Origin: Winogradskyella jejuensis
GTDB taxonomy: Bacteria > Bacteroidota > Bacteroidia > Flavobacteriales > Flavobacteriaceae
Length of the DNA stretch: 64,000 bases
Reading direction: 5' to 3'
Assembly (NCBI RefSeq): GCF_900129745.1
Contig: NZ_FQWS01000002.1
Coordinates: forward strand, 682,001-746,000
The position numbers and the translations under genes are program-made. Positions 30,930-41,460 of this stretch are shown here, in pieces (position 1 is the first letter of the stretch; the number at the start of each line of letters is the position of its first letter). The notes under the pieces are model-generated. The model saw nothing but the letters and a program-made list of their open reading frames with translations, did not search any database and was not told the origin of the DNA.

Positions 30930-33758
30930 CTAATTTAACTCTTTCTTCAAAAATTTAGCTGTGTAGCTTTTTTTATTTTTTATTATTTCTTCTGGAGTCC
31001 CTTTTGCAACAACTTCGCCACCACCTTTTCCACCTTCGTGACCAATATCTATAATGTAGTCAACGGTTTTGATAACGTCTAAATTGTGCTCGATAATTAA
31101 AACCGTATTGCCTTTGTCTGCCAATTTATTCAATACTTTCATTAGTACATTGATATCTTCAAAATGTAAACCAGTAGTAGGTTCGTCTAGAATATAAAAT
31201 GTATTTCCTGTATCACGCTTGCTTAACTCAGTTGCTAATTTTATACGCTGTGCTTCACCACCTGAGAGGGTTGTGCTTTGTTGACCCAGAGTAATGTAGC
31301 CCAGGCCAACATCTTTTATGGTTTTAAGCTTTCTATATATTTTTGGAATATGCTCAAAGAAATCTACAGCTTCATTAATCGTCATATTCAGTACATCACT
31401 AATTGATTTTCCTTTATAACGAATTTCTAATGTTTCTCTATTGAAACGTTTACCTTGACAAGTTTCACATTCTACATAAACATCTGGCAGAAAATTCATT
31501 TCTATAACTTTAAGCCCGCCACCTTGACAAGTTTCACATCGTCCTCCCGCTACATTAAAACTAAAACGCCCCGCTTTGTACCCACGAATCATAGCTTCAG
31601 GAATCATGGCAAAAAGTTTTCTTATCTCGTCAAAGGTCTTGGTGTACGTTGCTGGATTGCTGCGTGGTGTGCGACCAATTGGCGATTGGTTAATGTCTAT
31701 TACTTTGTCTATATGCTCTAAACCTTTGATACTTTTGTACGGCATTGGCTTTTTTACGCCATTAAAATAATGGGTATTGAGAATTGGGTAGAGCGTGCCA
31801 TTTATCAAAGTCGATTTACCACTACCAGAAACACCAGTAACACCAATCATTTGACCTAAAGGAAATTCTACATCGACATTCTTAAGATTATTCCCCGTAC
31901 AGCCTTTTAAGATTAGCTTCTTACCATTGCCTTTACGGCGTTTCTTTGGTATGGCTATTTCTTTTTCTCCGTTGAGATATTCAGCAGTTAGCGTACTTTC
32001 TGCTATGAGTGCTTTTGGGGTACCTTCACTTATAATTTCTCCACCATGTTTACCAGCAAAAGGTCCTATATCTATAACATGGTCTGCACGCTCTATCATA
32101 TCTTTGTCATGTTCTACGACAATTACAGAGTTGCCAACGTCACGAAGTGATATTAAGGAATTGATAAGTTTTTCATTATCGCGCTGGTGCAAACCAATGC
32201 TAGGCTCGTCTAAAATATATAGGACGCCAACCAATTGTGACCCTATCTGTGTTGCTAAGCGTATGCGCTGTGCTTCTCCGCCAGAAAGCGATTTTGAGCT
32301 TCGGTTTAAGGATAAATAAGTAAGACCAACATCTACCAAAAATTGTACTCTAGCTTTTATCTCTTTTATTATTTCGGCTGCGATTTTTTGTTGTTTTGAA
32401 GATAGTCTTTCTTTAAGATTATCAATCCATTCACCTAACTCAATAATATCCATTTTTACTAAATCGGCAATACTTTTATTATCAACTTTAAAGTAGAGTG
32501 ATTCTTTTCTTAAACGTGAACCTTCACAAGTAGGGCATTCAACTTTGTCCATAAACTCTTTTGCCCAACGCACAAGAGAAGTTGAGTTAGACTTGTATTG
32601 ACTTTCTATAAAATTGGCAACACCTTCAAAATCGATATCATAATTTCTAGAAACGCCTAGTAGTTTGCTTTCAACAGTAAATTTTTCATTACCGCCATAA
32701 AAAATCATTTGTTTAGCCTCTTTAGGAATATCTTTCCAAGCGCTATCTAGTGAAAAGTCGAAGCGTTGTGCAATGGTATCAAATTGCTTAAAAATCCAAC
32801 TCTTTTTTTGCGGTCCATGAGGTGCTAAAGCCCCATTTTTGATGGATAAAGATTCGTCTGGTACTAATTTTTTCTCGTTTACAACATACAACTCGCCAAT
32901 GCCATTACATTTTGGGCAAGCACCTTTAGGTGAGTTAAATGAGAAATTATTTGGCTCTGGATTTGGATATGAAATTCCTGAAGACGGACACATTAAATTC
33001 CGACTAAAATACCGAGGTTCATTGGTATCTTGGTCAATAACCATAAGCACATCATCGCCGTGATACATGGCAGTATTGATAGATTCCATGACGCGCTTTT
33101 CATTGTCTTTGGAATCGTCAATTTTTAAACGGTCAATAACAATTTCTATATCATGTGTTTTGTAGCGGTCGAGTTTCATACCCTTTTCGAGGTCAACAAT
33201 CTCACCGTCGGTACGAACTTTTACAAAACCTTGTTTGGCAATTTGCTCAAAAAGCTCCCGATAGTGTCCTTTACGAGAACGAATGACAGGTGCCAATATA
33301 TTAATGCGTTTTCCCCTAAAAGATTCTAAAACCAAATCTTTAATTTGCTCATCAGAATATCTTACCATTTTGTCCCCAGTTTCATAACTGTAAGCGTCTG
33401 CAGCACGAGCAAAAAGAAGTCTTAAAAAATCATAGATTTCTGTAATAGTGCCAACTGTAGAACGTGGCGATTTACTTGTGGTTTTTTGCTCAATGGCTAT
33501 TACTGGAGATAAACCATCTATTTTATCTACATCTGGCCGTTCTAAACTTCCTAAAAACTGACGTGCGTATGCAGAAAATGTCTCGATATAACGACGTTGA
33601 CCTTCGGCATAGATAGTATCAAACGCTAAAGAAGATTTCCCGCTACCAGATAAACCCGTTATTACAACTAGTTTTTCCCTTGGTATGGTAACATCTATAT
33701 TTTTTAAATTATGAACTCGTGCGCCTTGTACTTCGATAGCATCATCAAATTTGGACAT
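30930..33758 (-). CDS. uvrA: excinuclease ABC subunit A
   Basis: A 942-residue UvrA of normal length. It has two ABC modules: Walker A GLSGSGKSSLAF near 34 and GVSGSGKSTLING near 645; signatures LSGGEAQRIRLATQ and LSGGEAQRIKLATE; and two zinc fingers (CPKCNGIG with its partner Cys pair, and CETCQGGG...CETCQGKRF). It recognises DNA damage and loads UvrB in nucleotide excision repair. The start is the ATG at 33758. A small Tudor-like gene is divergently placed 121 bases away. No SOS box was identified in the gap, but Bacteroidota boxes are poorly defined. Confidence 0.97.
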   Translation of the reverse strand: MSKFDDAIEVQGARVHNLKNIDVTIPREKLVVITGLSGSGKSSLAFDTIYAEGQRRYIETFSAYARQFLGSLERPDVDKIDGLSPVIAIEQKTTSKSPRSTVGTITEIYDFLRLLFARAADAYSYETGDKMVRYSDEQIKDLVLESFRGKRINILAPVIRSRKGHYRELFEQIAKQGFVKVRTDGEIVDLEKGMKLDRYKTHDIEIVIDRLKIDDSKDNEKRVMESINTAMYHGDDVLMVIDQDTNEPRYFSRNLMCPSSGISYPNPEPNNFSFNSPKGACPKCNGIGELYVVNEKKLVPDESLSIKNGALAPHGPQKKSWIFKQFDTIAQRFDFSLDSAWKDIPKEAKQMIFYGGNEKFTVESKLLGVSRNYDIDFEGVANFIESQYKSNSTSLVRWAKEFMDKVECPTCEGSRLRKESLYFKVDNKSIADLVKMDIIELGEWIDNLKERLSSKQQKIAAEIIKEIKARVQFLVDVGLTYLSLNRSSKSLSGGEAQRIRLATQIGSQLVGVLYILDEPSIGLHQRDNEKLINSLISLRDVGNSVIVVEHDKDMIERADHVIDIGPFAGKHGGEIISEGTPKALIAESTLTAEYLNGEKEIAIPKKRRKGNGKKLILKGCTGNNLKNVDVEFPLGQMIGVTGVSGSGKSTLINGTLYPILNTHYFNGVKKPMPYKSIKGLEHIDKVIDINQSPIGRTPRSNPATYTKTFDEIRKLFAMIPEAMIRGYKAGRFSFNVAGGRCETCQGGGLKVIEMNFLPDVYVECETCQGKRFNRETLEIRYKGKSISDVLNMTINEAVDFFEHIPKIYRKLKTIKDVGLGYITLGQQSTTLSGGEAQRIKLATELSKRDTGNTFYILDEPTTGLHFEDINVLMKVLNKLADKGNTVLIIEHNLDVIKTVDYIIDIGHEGGKGGGEVVAKGTPEEIIKNKKSYTAKFLKKELN

Positions 33759-33879
33759 AAAATCTTCCTTCTTTTTCTTTATTAAGCAAGTCGTAAAGGT
33801 ACAATATTTAGTTGTTAATTTAGTGCTAAGGTTTGCCTCAGAATTATTATAATTGTGTTAGAAATTTAAAAGAAATACT

Positions 33880-34407
33880 ATGAAATTATTAGGAATAGGC
33901 TCAAGAATAAATCATACTGAATACGGAAAAGGTGTTGTAACCAACGTGACATCTCAACATTATTGGGTAACCTTTATTGAAAACGGATTGGAAACATTAG
34001 AATTAGATGAAAACTTTGAGGTGATTGAAGGTGCTGAAGATGATGTAGACACGGTTAGTTTTTATGAAGTAGAGAAGAGTTTGCGACGTATTCTTAAAAG
34101 ATGGTCAGACGTTTCTGAAGTGGTTAACATAGCTGATAAGTGGAAAGGAGGAAAGTTGATTTTTGAAGCTGGAGACCCTAATCTACAAGGAAAAGAAATG
34201 CCAATCGATACGTTTTTTCATAAAATCACAATGGTAAGAGATAGGCTTAGAGTTATGGAACAGAAAATTAATTCTAGTAAGAACTTGGATGAGCAAGAAA
34301 AAATAGACTTACAGCAGTATATTACCCGTAGCTACGGAAGTTTAACAAGTTTTAATGTGTTGTTTAAACTAAAGAGTCAACAGTTTAAAGGGCAGTCTTC
34401 AAAATAA
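33880..34407 (+). CDS. Tudor/SH3-like protein of unknown function next to uvrA
   Basis: A 175-residue cytoplasmic protein. Residues 5-45 (GSRINHTEYGKGVVTNV, YWVTFIENG) match the small beta-barrel pattern G-x-x-V-x-H-x-x-F/Y-G-x-G-x-V seen at the C-terminus of UvrD/PcrA helicases and in other Tudor-like modules that contact RNA polymerase or nucleic acid. The remaining part is helical, with a charged segment (KSLRRILKRWSDV) and a C-terminal helix pair. It sits alone between uvrA (divergent) and a T9SS protease (convergent), with a terminator after it. A repair or transcription role is an inference from the fold and position. Confidence 0.62.
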   Translation: MKLLGIGSRINHTEYGKGVVTNVTSQHYWVTFIENGLETLELDENFEVIEGAEDDVDTVSFYEVEKSLRRILKRWSDVSEVVNIADKWKGGKLIFEAGDPNLQGKEMPIDTFFHKITMVRDRLRVMEQKINSSKNLDEQEKIDLQQYITRSYGSLTSFNVLFKLKSQQFKGQSSK

Positions 34408-34430
34408 AAAATATTAATTCCTGTAAAAAC

Positions 34431-34462
34431 AAAAACGCCGAGGTATTAGCTTCGGCGTTTTT
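34431..34462. terminator. bidirectional intrinsic terminator
   Basis: CGCCGA (34436-34441) pairs with TCGGCG (34452-34457), flanked by A5 on the left and T5 on the right, between two convergent genes. Confidence 0.85.
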
Positions 34463-34482
34463 GTTTGAATTATTTAATGGCG

Positions 34483-37194
34483 TTATTTTATAATAAGTTT
34501 TCGTGTAACGCTTTTATCACCGTCATTTACTTTCATGATGTAAATACCAGTACTAACGTTGTTAAGATTAATTTGCTTATCAAATCTTGATGTCGGATCG
34601 TAATTTTTGTTAAATACTAACTTACCTGAAATATCGTATACATCTACATTAACCCCAATACCTGAATTAGAATTAAATTGTATCGTAAAATCACCATTAT
34701 TTGGATTCGGGAATAACGCGAAATCATTAAGCTCAAAGTCATTATCTCCTAGTACAGCTTCAACTGTACCTGAACATATAGTTATAGTAACTGTATCTAA
34801 GGTTCCAGTATTTGCATTATCACTAACATCTGTAATTAAAAATACCCATTGACCATTTGAGTTTTGGCCATCGTAAATTGATAGTGTCTCAGCTGGTTGC
34901 CCTGAGCCTCCAGAATTAAAATCTACACAATTAATAGTTCCTGCTTCATCATCATAGGTGAAATCAGTGTTAGCGGTTCCGTTACAACTTCCATTACTTA
35001 ATTCTTGAAAACCTGAGGCTTGTTCCGGGCTTATTATTGCTGTGAAAACTTCTCCATTATTTGGATGAGTTATATTTACACTTACATCTACATCAGTTAT
35101 AGTTTCAGAGTCATTAATAGTAAGTGCAAAACCAGTGTATGTTGTACTACTGACAGGAATTGTTTGATTTACATTAAAAATATAATCTTGACATGATTCG
35201 TTATTGACTATAGTATAATTTCCAATAGCAAAAAATGATTTGTTTATTGCAAAATAAATATTGCCTACAGCTTCTATTTTTATTCTACAATCCCCAGAAG
35301 TAACTCCAGGAGGAAATGTAACTGATTCTGTCCCGTCATTTGCAGTGTTTGCAGCTAAAGTTGTATTAAAATTTAATCCACCATCTGTTGAAAGTAATAT
35401 ATTTACTTGTGATGTATTAATTCCATTTGCTGTGGTGCCGGCAACATCCCATTCTACAGTTGTTGATGAATTTTCCATAAAAACCACTGGAGTTGACTGA
35501 GAAGTAATTTGAAATGGACCTACATTAGCAGTAGTAACTATCATATCATCTCTATTAGTCTGTCCTCCATTGGGTGATTGATTATCTCTTACTGTTAGTG
35601 CAAAATTCATTGTACGAGCTACATTAGGAATGACTTCCCATTGCGGTGTTAAGTTATCATCTAAAATATCACTTAATTGAGGAAATGTTCTCTCACCGGT
35701 AGATAATGAAGGTCTTGATCTAAATTGCGGGTTAGTTGTACTAGTAGTATTAGGTTGGTCAGTAGTTGTACCTGTGTCTACCTGCTCCCAATTGTAAGAA
35801 AGTGAAGCGCCAGAATCTATATCCGTACCTGTGCCGGTGAGCGTAAATGCTGTTCCAAACGGAATTGTATAATCATCACCTGCATCAGCAGTTGGTGCAG
35901 TATTGCCATTTGGTGTATTAACAGAACACGTTGGCGAAGAAGTTATTCTTGCATACATTTCATCTATGCTTACTGCATGAAAATGGTCATCACTATTTGG
36001 CTGTACATTATCTGACGCACAGATACCTGCGTAACCCATGATAGTATTACCACTTCCAACCTCTACAGCTGTTCCTTGGTTTCGTTGTCCACCACAATTG
36101 CCATCTCCACCATTATAACTATGGTTTGCACCAAAATGATGTCCTACTTCATGTGCTACAAAATCGACATCAAATACATCACCAATAGGGCTGTTGAGAC
36201 CAGTTACAGCTCTAGCTTTTGTGTTAGAAAAACAAATTCCACCTAAGGATGCAACACCACCACCACCAGTTGAAAATACATGACCGACATCATAATTGGC
36301 AGTACCTATATTTGCATCAATAATTGATTGATTTTGAGCTAACATTGCAAAACCATCATTGTTTGTATAGCCATCATTTTCTGCAAGAAAGATGATATTT
36401 GTATTATCAATTAGCATCATGGAGGCAGATAAGTCCCTCTCATATATACCATTAACTCTTGTCATGGTTACATTCATTGCAGCTAATACAGTTGCTCTTT
36501 TTACTTCGTCAGTTGCAGCTTGCTGACCGGCTGCATTAATATGGAAATTAGAATATTCTTGGGTTGACGCTAATGCAAAACGAAAAGTCCTAAATAGACC
36601 GTCATTTGCATTTCTCAGATTTTGTAGTCTATTAGAGTCTGGTTGATAAGGGCTATTTAAAGCCATTTCGTCCGTTAATTGGCAGCTTAATCTATCGATA
36701 TCGGAATACAGGTTATCTTTTGCATACAATATGTAAGAGCCTAAATCTTCTGTGTAAGGGTCTATATAATACGTTTTACCAATAGTGTAAATTGAAGCAT
36801 GAAATCCAAAAATAGTTGTACTAAAACGCATTGATACTCCAGGATTATCGATATTTATGCCAACATAAGATTGAATGTCTGGATGCTTTTCCGCAAATTC
36901 TGCCTCCATGATTGAGGCATTGTAAATCTGATAACGTTCTAATTCTCCTTTAGCATTCGGGAATTTTATATAGGTATCAGATTCTAAATTAGAAGAACGG
37001 CTAACAGCATTTCCCAGTTCGTTTTTTATACCTTCAAAATTTAGGTTGTAAACATCAAATTTAGTAGGAGTTGAGTTCCTATCTAACAATTGGCTTTGCT
37101 GAATTTTACTTGCTGATGTTTTAGACCAAAATGATTTTTCTTGAGAAAAAGCAAAAAAGGGCAAAATCAGTAAGAATAAGTAGATTTTTTTCAT
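34483..37194 (-). CDS. secreted reprolysin-like metalloprotease with P-domain and T9SS tail
   Basis: A 903-residue protein with a signal peptide ending in AFSQ and a propeptide to about 190. The M12-type zinc motif HEVGHHFGANHSYNG lies near 347, with a Met-turn NTIMGYAGIC about 40 residues later. Further domains are an immunoglobulin/PKD-like block (TADAGDDYTIPFG), a second beta block, a proprotein-convertase P-domain-like region (ETITDVDVSVNITHPN to TLDTVTITICSG), and a C-terminal type A T9SS sorting domain (FALFPNPNNGDFTI, LNNVSTGIYIMKVND, KLIIK). It is exported to the surface or medium to cut proteins. Confidence 0.92.
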   Translation of the reverse strand: MKKIYLFLLILPFFAFSQEKSFWSKTSASKIQQSQLLDRNSTPTKFDVYNLNFEGIKNELGNAVSRSSNLESDTYIKFPNAKGELERYQIYNASIMEAEFAEKHPDIQSYVGINIDNPGVSMRFSTTIFGFHASIYTIGKTYYIDPYTEDLGSYILYAKDNLYSDIDRLSCQLTDEMALNSPYQPDSNRLQNLRNANDGLFRTFRFALASTQEYSNFHINAAGQQAATDEVKRATVLAAMNVTMTRVNGIYERDLSASMMLIDNTNIIFLAENDGYTNNDGFAMLAQNQSIIDANIGTANYDVGHVFSTGGGGVASLGGICFSNTKARAVTGLNSPIGDVFDVDFVAHEVGHHFGANHSYNGGDGNCGGQRNQGTAVEVGSGNTIMGYAGICASDNVQPNSDDHFHAVSIDEMYARITSSPTCSVNTPNGNTAPTADAGDDYTIPFGTAFTLTGTGTDIDSGASLSYNWEQVDTGTTTDQPNTTSTTNPQFRSRPSLSTGERTFPQLSDILDDNLTPQWEVIPNVARTMNFALTVRDNQSPNGGQTNRDDMIVTTANVGPFQITSQSTPVVFMENSSTTVEWDVAGTTANGINTSQVNILLSTDGGLNFNTTLAANTANDGTESVTFPPGVTSGDCRIKIEAVGNIYFAINKSFFAIGNYTIVNNESCQDYIFNVNQTIPVSSTTYTGFALTINDSETITDVDVSVNITHPNNGEVFTAIISPEQASGFQELSNGSCNGTANTDFTYDDEAGTINCVDFNSGGSGQPAETLSIYDGQNSNGQWVFLITDVSDNANTGTLDTVTITICSGTVEAVLGDNDFELNDFALFPNPNNGDFTIQFNSNSGIGVNVDVYDISGKLVFNKNYDPTSRFDKQINLNNVSTGIYIMKVNDGDKSVTRKLIIK

Positions 37195-37270
37195 GAGTAA
37201 TTAAATTTAAATGGCTAAAGTTAACAGATTTTAAGAAAAAAATATGTTAATAAAGCGACCTAATTTAATC

Positions 37271-38038
37271 TCAATAGTTTATTCCTTTCAAATTTGTAAG
37301 TTCTAAATCTAAAAATAATAACTTGTGATGTGTCGGTAAATTAGCTCCACTAGACATTGTTTTCCAATTATTCCATGTCGCTTTAAGCCCAGAAATGGGC
37401 AAAATATCAACCCACATTTGATAGCTTGTTGGCATACCTTTTTCATTGATATGCCAAAGATAAGAATCCCCAGGTGTGGTGCCTCCAGAAGTATAGGTCA
37501 CCAATAATGCCTCTTTATTGTCTTCTGTTTTTGCCAGCTTTCTTATCGTTCCTTTATCGAATACTTTATAAGGTGCTACTAACCAAAACGAATCGTTATT
37601 AAAATAAGACTCCGCCTTACTTATTAAATTTTGTTTCTCAATACCATTGTATTTTTTATTTGAAACAAATACACTTGATTTTTCTGGATTTTTTAGTTGA
37701 AGTATTACTGTGAAATCTTTCCATTTTACCTCACAACTATCAGCAGATTTATACCATTTGTAGCTATGTGCACTTTTAAATGTCCACTCAATATAATCGG
37801 TATTTTTGTAGGCTTCATAATCAAGAGCGTTCAGCATTTTATGGGCTAATAGGTCTGCTTTTGGGCTTTCGATAGCTTCTGGCAGAGGCTCATTGTATTT
37901 TAAGTAAATAAACCCAAAAAAGAGTAGTGTAGGAAGTGTAATAAAAACAACAGCACCGCCTATGAACTTTAATATTCGGAATATCTTTTGCTTTGGTGAA
38001 AGCTTACTAAATGGTTTTATTCTTTTGAATTTGAACAA
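37271..38038 (-). CDS. membrane-anchored protein of unknown function
   Basis: A 255-residue protein with a basic N-terminus (FKFKRIKPFSKLSPKQKIFR), one transmembrane helix (VVFITLPTLLFFGFIY, about 34-51) and a soluble part outside the membrane with beta strands. No catalytic motif or family name is recognised; the type is frequent in Flavobacteriaceae as a hypothetical protein. It lies between a T9SS protease and a tricorn-like protease, all on the minus strand, with a terminator between it and the latter, so it has its own promoter. Confidence 0.65.
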   Translation of the reverse strand: MFKFKRIKPFSKLSPKQKIFRILKFIGGAVVFITLPTLLFFGFIYLKYNEPLPEAIESPKADLLAHKMLNALDYEAYKNTDYIEWTFKSAHSYKWYKSADSCEVKWKDFTVILQLKNPEKSSVFVSNKKYNGIEKQNLISKAESYFNNDSFWLVAPYKVFDKGTIRKLAKTEDNKEALLVTYTSGGTTPGDSYLWHINEKGMPTSYQMWVDILPISGLKATWNNWKTMSSGANLPTHHKLLFLDLELTNLKGINY

Positions 38039-38086
38039 GATATTGTTTGTTTTAAAATTTCAAAATTACAATTATGAGATTAAAAA

Positions 38087-38119
38087 ACGGATTGATAAAT
38101 CATCGAATTATCAATCCGT
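38087..38119 (-). terminator. intrinsic terminator of the tricorn-like protease
   Basis: ACGGATTGATAA (38087-38098) pairs perfectly with TTATCAATCCGT (38108-38119). On the minus strand a T6 run follows, 25 bases past the stop of the tricorn-like gene. Confidence 0.85.
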
Positions 38120-38144
38120 CCATATCTTAATTTATAATAGTTCT

Positions 38145-41100
38145 TTAATTATCATTTTTATAGCCTTCTGGACGTTTCCATCTAATAGGAGGAGCAGGTT
38201 CAGGTTTTAATTGAAATTCTTCGGTTTTTAATAGTTTCATGGCTTCTTCAACAGCACGCTCCAATTGTGGGTCGTTACCTTTTGCTGTTTCTTTTGGATG
38301 CTGAATAACTTCGATATCTGGAGCGACGCCTTCGCCTTCAACAGCCCATTTTCCATCAACATCATAAAATCCACCACGAGGTGCAACCATACGACCACCA
38401 TCTATAAATCTTGGTGTATCCCAAGTACCAACTAATCCACCCCAAGTTCTAGTTCCTATAAGTGGTCCGATATTTTTCATCTTAAACATATACGGCAACA
38501 AATCACCACCAGAACCTGAACGCTCGTTAATAAGCATTACTTTAGGACCCCAAATTCCTGCCATTGGCGTTGTCCAAGGTCGGTTGTCGTTTGCTTTGCT
38601 ATTAAAATAGCCAAATAACTCTCTAGACATTATATCTATCATGTAATCTGCTGCGGAGCCACCACCGTTGTTACGCTCATCGATAACAGCCCCTTTTTTA
38701 TCTTGTTGTGCAAAATAGTAACGGTTGAAAGAGGTAAAGCCGCCACCTGAGGTGTTTGGAACATAAACGTAAGCTAATTTTCCGTTTGATAATTTATCTA
38801 CTTTACGTCTATTGCTTTCCACCCAATCAATGGTTCTAAGTCCGCGTTCATTTCTAATTGGTTTTATTAAAACGTCTCTTGAATCGTTTTCTGAAGGTTT
38901 AGAGTTTACTGTCAATGTAATCTCTCTTCCCGCTGTTTGTTCTAAATGCTTGTAGATGTTTTCAGAACCTGAAATAGGTTTACCATTAATGGCTATAATA
39001 TAATCACCTTCTTTAATATTTAAACCGGGTTTTGCCAATGGTGCATCTAGATTTGGATTCCAACGTTCACCATTATAGATTTTTGAGATTTTATAACGTC
39101 CATTAGAAACTTCAAAATCACAACCTAAAAGACCAACAGGCACATTGTCTAAATCAGGGAAATCGCCTCCAGACACATAAGAATGTCCTACGGCTACCTC
39201 ACCACTCATTATGTCTACGACATAGTTGAGGTCTGTTCTATGGCGCACATGGTCTATCCAAGGCGAATACCATTGATAAACCTCATCCCATGGCGCACCA
39301 TGTACGTTGTCCACATACAAGAAATCTCGCATATAGCGCCAGCCTTCTTTAAAAATTTGATGTGCTTCTGCTTTAGGGTCTAATTTTATCTTTAGATTTG
39401 TTTTTAGGACATCTTTACCTGGTTTTGGAGCTGAAGACGTACTTGTTAACATCCATTTTCCACCACTAAATAATAGAATTGATTTTCTGTCTGCTGAAGT
39501 CACCAGTTGGGTAACGCCGTCGGCAAAGTCCGACGCTTCTTCTTTTTCTACATCATAAGAGTGTAATTTAAACCCTTGTTTGTTCGGTATAGTTTCCGCT
39601 ATAAATATTTTATGTTTTGGACCTTTAGCAAGAGCTACATAGTTTCTTGCTGGTAAATCTAAGGCTACTGCTCTATCAAAGATGCCTTCTTTATGAATGC
39701 TTACTTTAACGTCTTTTTTATCCTCGTTTTTCTTTTCGCTGTCATCGTCAGTTTTAACGTCTTCCAGATCACTCTTTGGAAGGTTTGGCGCTTTATCATT
39801 TTTGCTCAGTACAACAGCATAAAGGCTTCTGGCTAAATTGGCACCTGGGTCGTAATTACTCATATCTAACCAACCAGACGATAAGCCGTAATTAGTGCTA
39901 GCTAGTGTATAAAGGTATTTGCCTGAAGCATCCCAAATTGGTGTAATGGCATCTGCTATTGGGTCTGTTAATTGAATGATTTCTTTGGACTCTATATTGT
40001 AAGCAAAGATGGATTTAAAATGACTTTTCTGTTGTTTGGCATATGCAATCCACTTACTATCTGGAGACCAAACAGGATTCATAGCTCTGTTTGGATGGGC
40101 ATAACTATCTGTATCTACAATGTTTGTTTTTTTTGTTTCAAGATTTATAATCCAAATGTTGTAATGTGTATCTGTGTAGGCTATGTGCTTTCCATCAGGA
40201 GACCAATCGGGTTGAAAATAAAACGTAGGATTTGGTAAAGTAATAGCTTCTATATTCTGGCCATGTTGGTCTGCTAACATCAGTTGGTATTCACCGCTTT
40301 TATCAGAAAACCAAGCAACTTTATCACCTTTTGGAGACCAAATTGGTGCACGGTCTGCAACACCAGGTGAATTGGTTAAGTTAGTCCAAGTACCATTTTC
40401 TTTTGGAATAGTAAAGATTTCGCCTCTGTGTTCAAAAATAGCGCGTTTACCAGTTGGTGATACGTTGGGGTTGCTTAAACTACTTGCTGAAACATTTTCC
40501 CATCTTGGTCTGTAAAAGTTGAGGTCACCATTAACAGTGATGTTGAGTTGTTTTGTATTTCCGTTTGAAGGATTATAAAGGTGTAAATAGCCACCTTGCT
40601 CATAAACAATTTGATTATCACTTGCATCTAAACTTTTGACATCAAATTTTTTATGAAACGTCACTTGTTTTTCTTCTTTTGTATCGGGATTAAATGACCA
40701 TATATTCATCGTATAGTCACGCTCGGACAAATAGTAAACCAATCCGTTTAACCAAACCGGGTCAAGATGACGTTCTTGGGTTGGCTGCTGGGTTCTTATC
40801 AGCGCTTTTGTTTTCATATTAACTACCCAAATTGGCATGGCTTGTCCACCACGATAATTTCGCCATTCTGCATCCCAACCTGTAATCGGTGTGTAGGCTA
40901 GATATTTTCCGTCTGGTGATAATTCGCCATAAGCAGCACGAGGAATATCTAGTGCTTCCGGTAAACCGCTATCGGTGGCTACTGTGAAGAATTTGCTCGT
41001 CATTGTTGGTTGATTCTCTCTTCCCGAACGAAATAATACTTTTCCGTCTGGTGTCCAGCCTTGCACAAAATCGCCATCAGGATGATACGTTAATCGTTTT

Positions 41101-41387
41101 GGTTCGCCACCTTCAGAAGGAATAACAAAGACGTCTATATTTCCATCGTATTGCGCAGTAAAGGCTATTTGCTTTCCGTCTTTAGAGAAATGCGGGCTAG
41201 ATTCGTAACCTTCGTCACTAGTTAGTCGAATAGCGTTGCCGCCATTAATATTTGCTTTCCAAAGATCATTGGCATAAACAAATACCACATCGTTACCATG
41301 CAGTGTTGGTTGTCTTAACAGTTGTGTGCCTTGAGCGTTAAGATTAAGCACAAGAAGAAGTGCTAAACCCGATAATAGATGTTTCAT
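38145..41387 (-). CDS. tricorn-like S41 protease
   Basis: A 1080-residue exported protein (signal ending in LNAQG). Residues 25-500 carry PD40/WD40-like propeller repeats such as SSPHFSKDGKQIAFTA, LSPDGKYLAYTP and DWSPDGKHIAYTD. A Lys/Asp-rich linker (SEKKNEDKKDVK) is followed by a second propeller remnant, a tricorn C1-like helical domain, a PDZ domain (about 770-850, GLNIKEGDYIIAINGKPI) and the S41 core with DERNNGGGSA and the Ser block NERSGSGGDLLPY near 955. It should degrade peptides in the periplasm. It is monocistronic with its own terminator. Confidence 0.92.
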   Translation of the reverse strand: MKHLLSGLALLLVLNLNAQGTQLLRQPTLHGNDVVFVYANDLWKANINGGNAIRLTSDEGYESSPHFSKDGKQIAFTAQYDGNIDVFVIPSEGGEPKRLTYHPDGDFVQGWTPDGKVLFRSGRENQPTMTSKFFTVATDSGLPEALDIPRAAYGELSPDGKYLAYTPITGWDAEWRNYRGGQAMPIWVVNMKTKALIRTQQPTQERHLDPVWLNGLVYYLSERDYTMNIWSFNPDTKEEKQVTFHKKFDVKSLDASDNQIVYEQGGYLHLYNPSNGNTKQLNITVNGDLNFYRPRWENVSASSLSNPNVSPTGKRAIFEHRGEIFTIPKENGTWTNLTNSPGVADRAPIWSPKGDKVAWFSDKSGEYQLMLADQHGQNIEAITLPNPTFYFQPDWSPDGKHIAYTDTHYNIWIINLETKKTNIVDTDSYAHPNRAMNPVWSPDSKWIAYAKQQKSHFKSIFAYNIESKEIIQLTDPIADAITPIWDASGKYLYTLASTNYGLSSGWLDMSNYDPGANLARSLYAVVLSKNDKAPNLPKSDLEDVKTDDDSEKKNEDKKDVKVSIHKEGIFDRAVALDLPARNYVALAKGPKHKIFIAETIPNKQGFKLHSYDVEKEEASDFADGVTQLVTSADRKSILLFSGGKWMLTSTSSAPKPGKDVLKTNLKIKLDPKAEAHQIFKEGWRYMRDFLYVDNVHGAPWDEVYQWYSPWIDHVRHRTDLNYVVDIMSGEVAVGHSYVSGGDFPDLDNVPVGLLGCDFEVSNGRYKISKIYNGERWNPNLDAPLAKPGLNIKEGDYIIAINGKPISGSENIYKHLEQTAGREITLTVNSKPSENDSRDVLIKPIRNERGLRTIDWVESNRRKVDKLSNGKLAYVYVPNTSGGGFTSFNRYYFAQQDKKGAVIDERNNGGGSAADYMIDIMSRELFGYFNSKANDNRPWTTPMAGIWGPKVMLINERSGSGGDLLPYMFKMKNIGPLIGTRTWGGLVGTWDTPRFIDGGRMVAPRGGFYDVDGKWAVEGEGVAPDIEVIQHPKETAKGNDPQLERAVEEAMKLLKTEEFQLKPEPAPPIRWKRPEGYKNDN

Positions 41388-41460
41388 GTTGGTCGATTTA
41401 ATTATACCAATTAAAGATACAACTATGCGTTATATGAAATTATAAGACAATGTTAAAACC

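Noticed and set aside
31927-32319. 130-codon plus-strand frame inside uvrA
   Set aside because: Antisense shadow of the UvrA ATPase region; the true frame has all family motifs.
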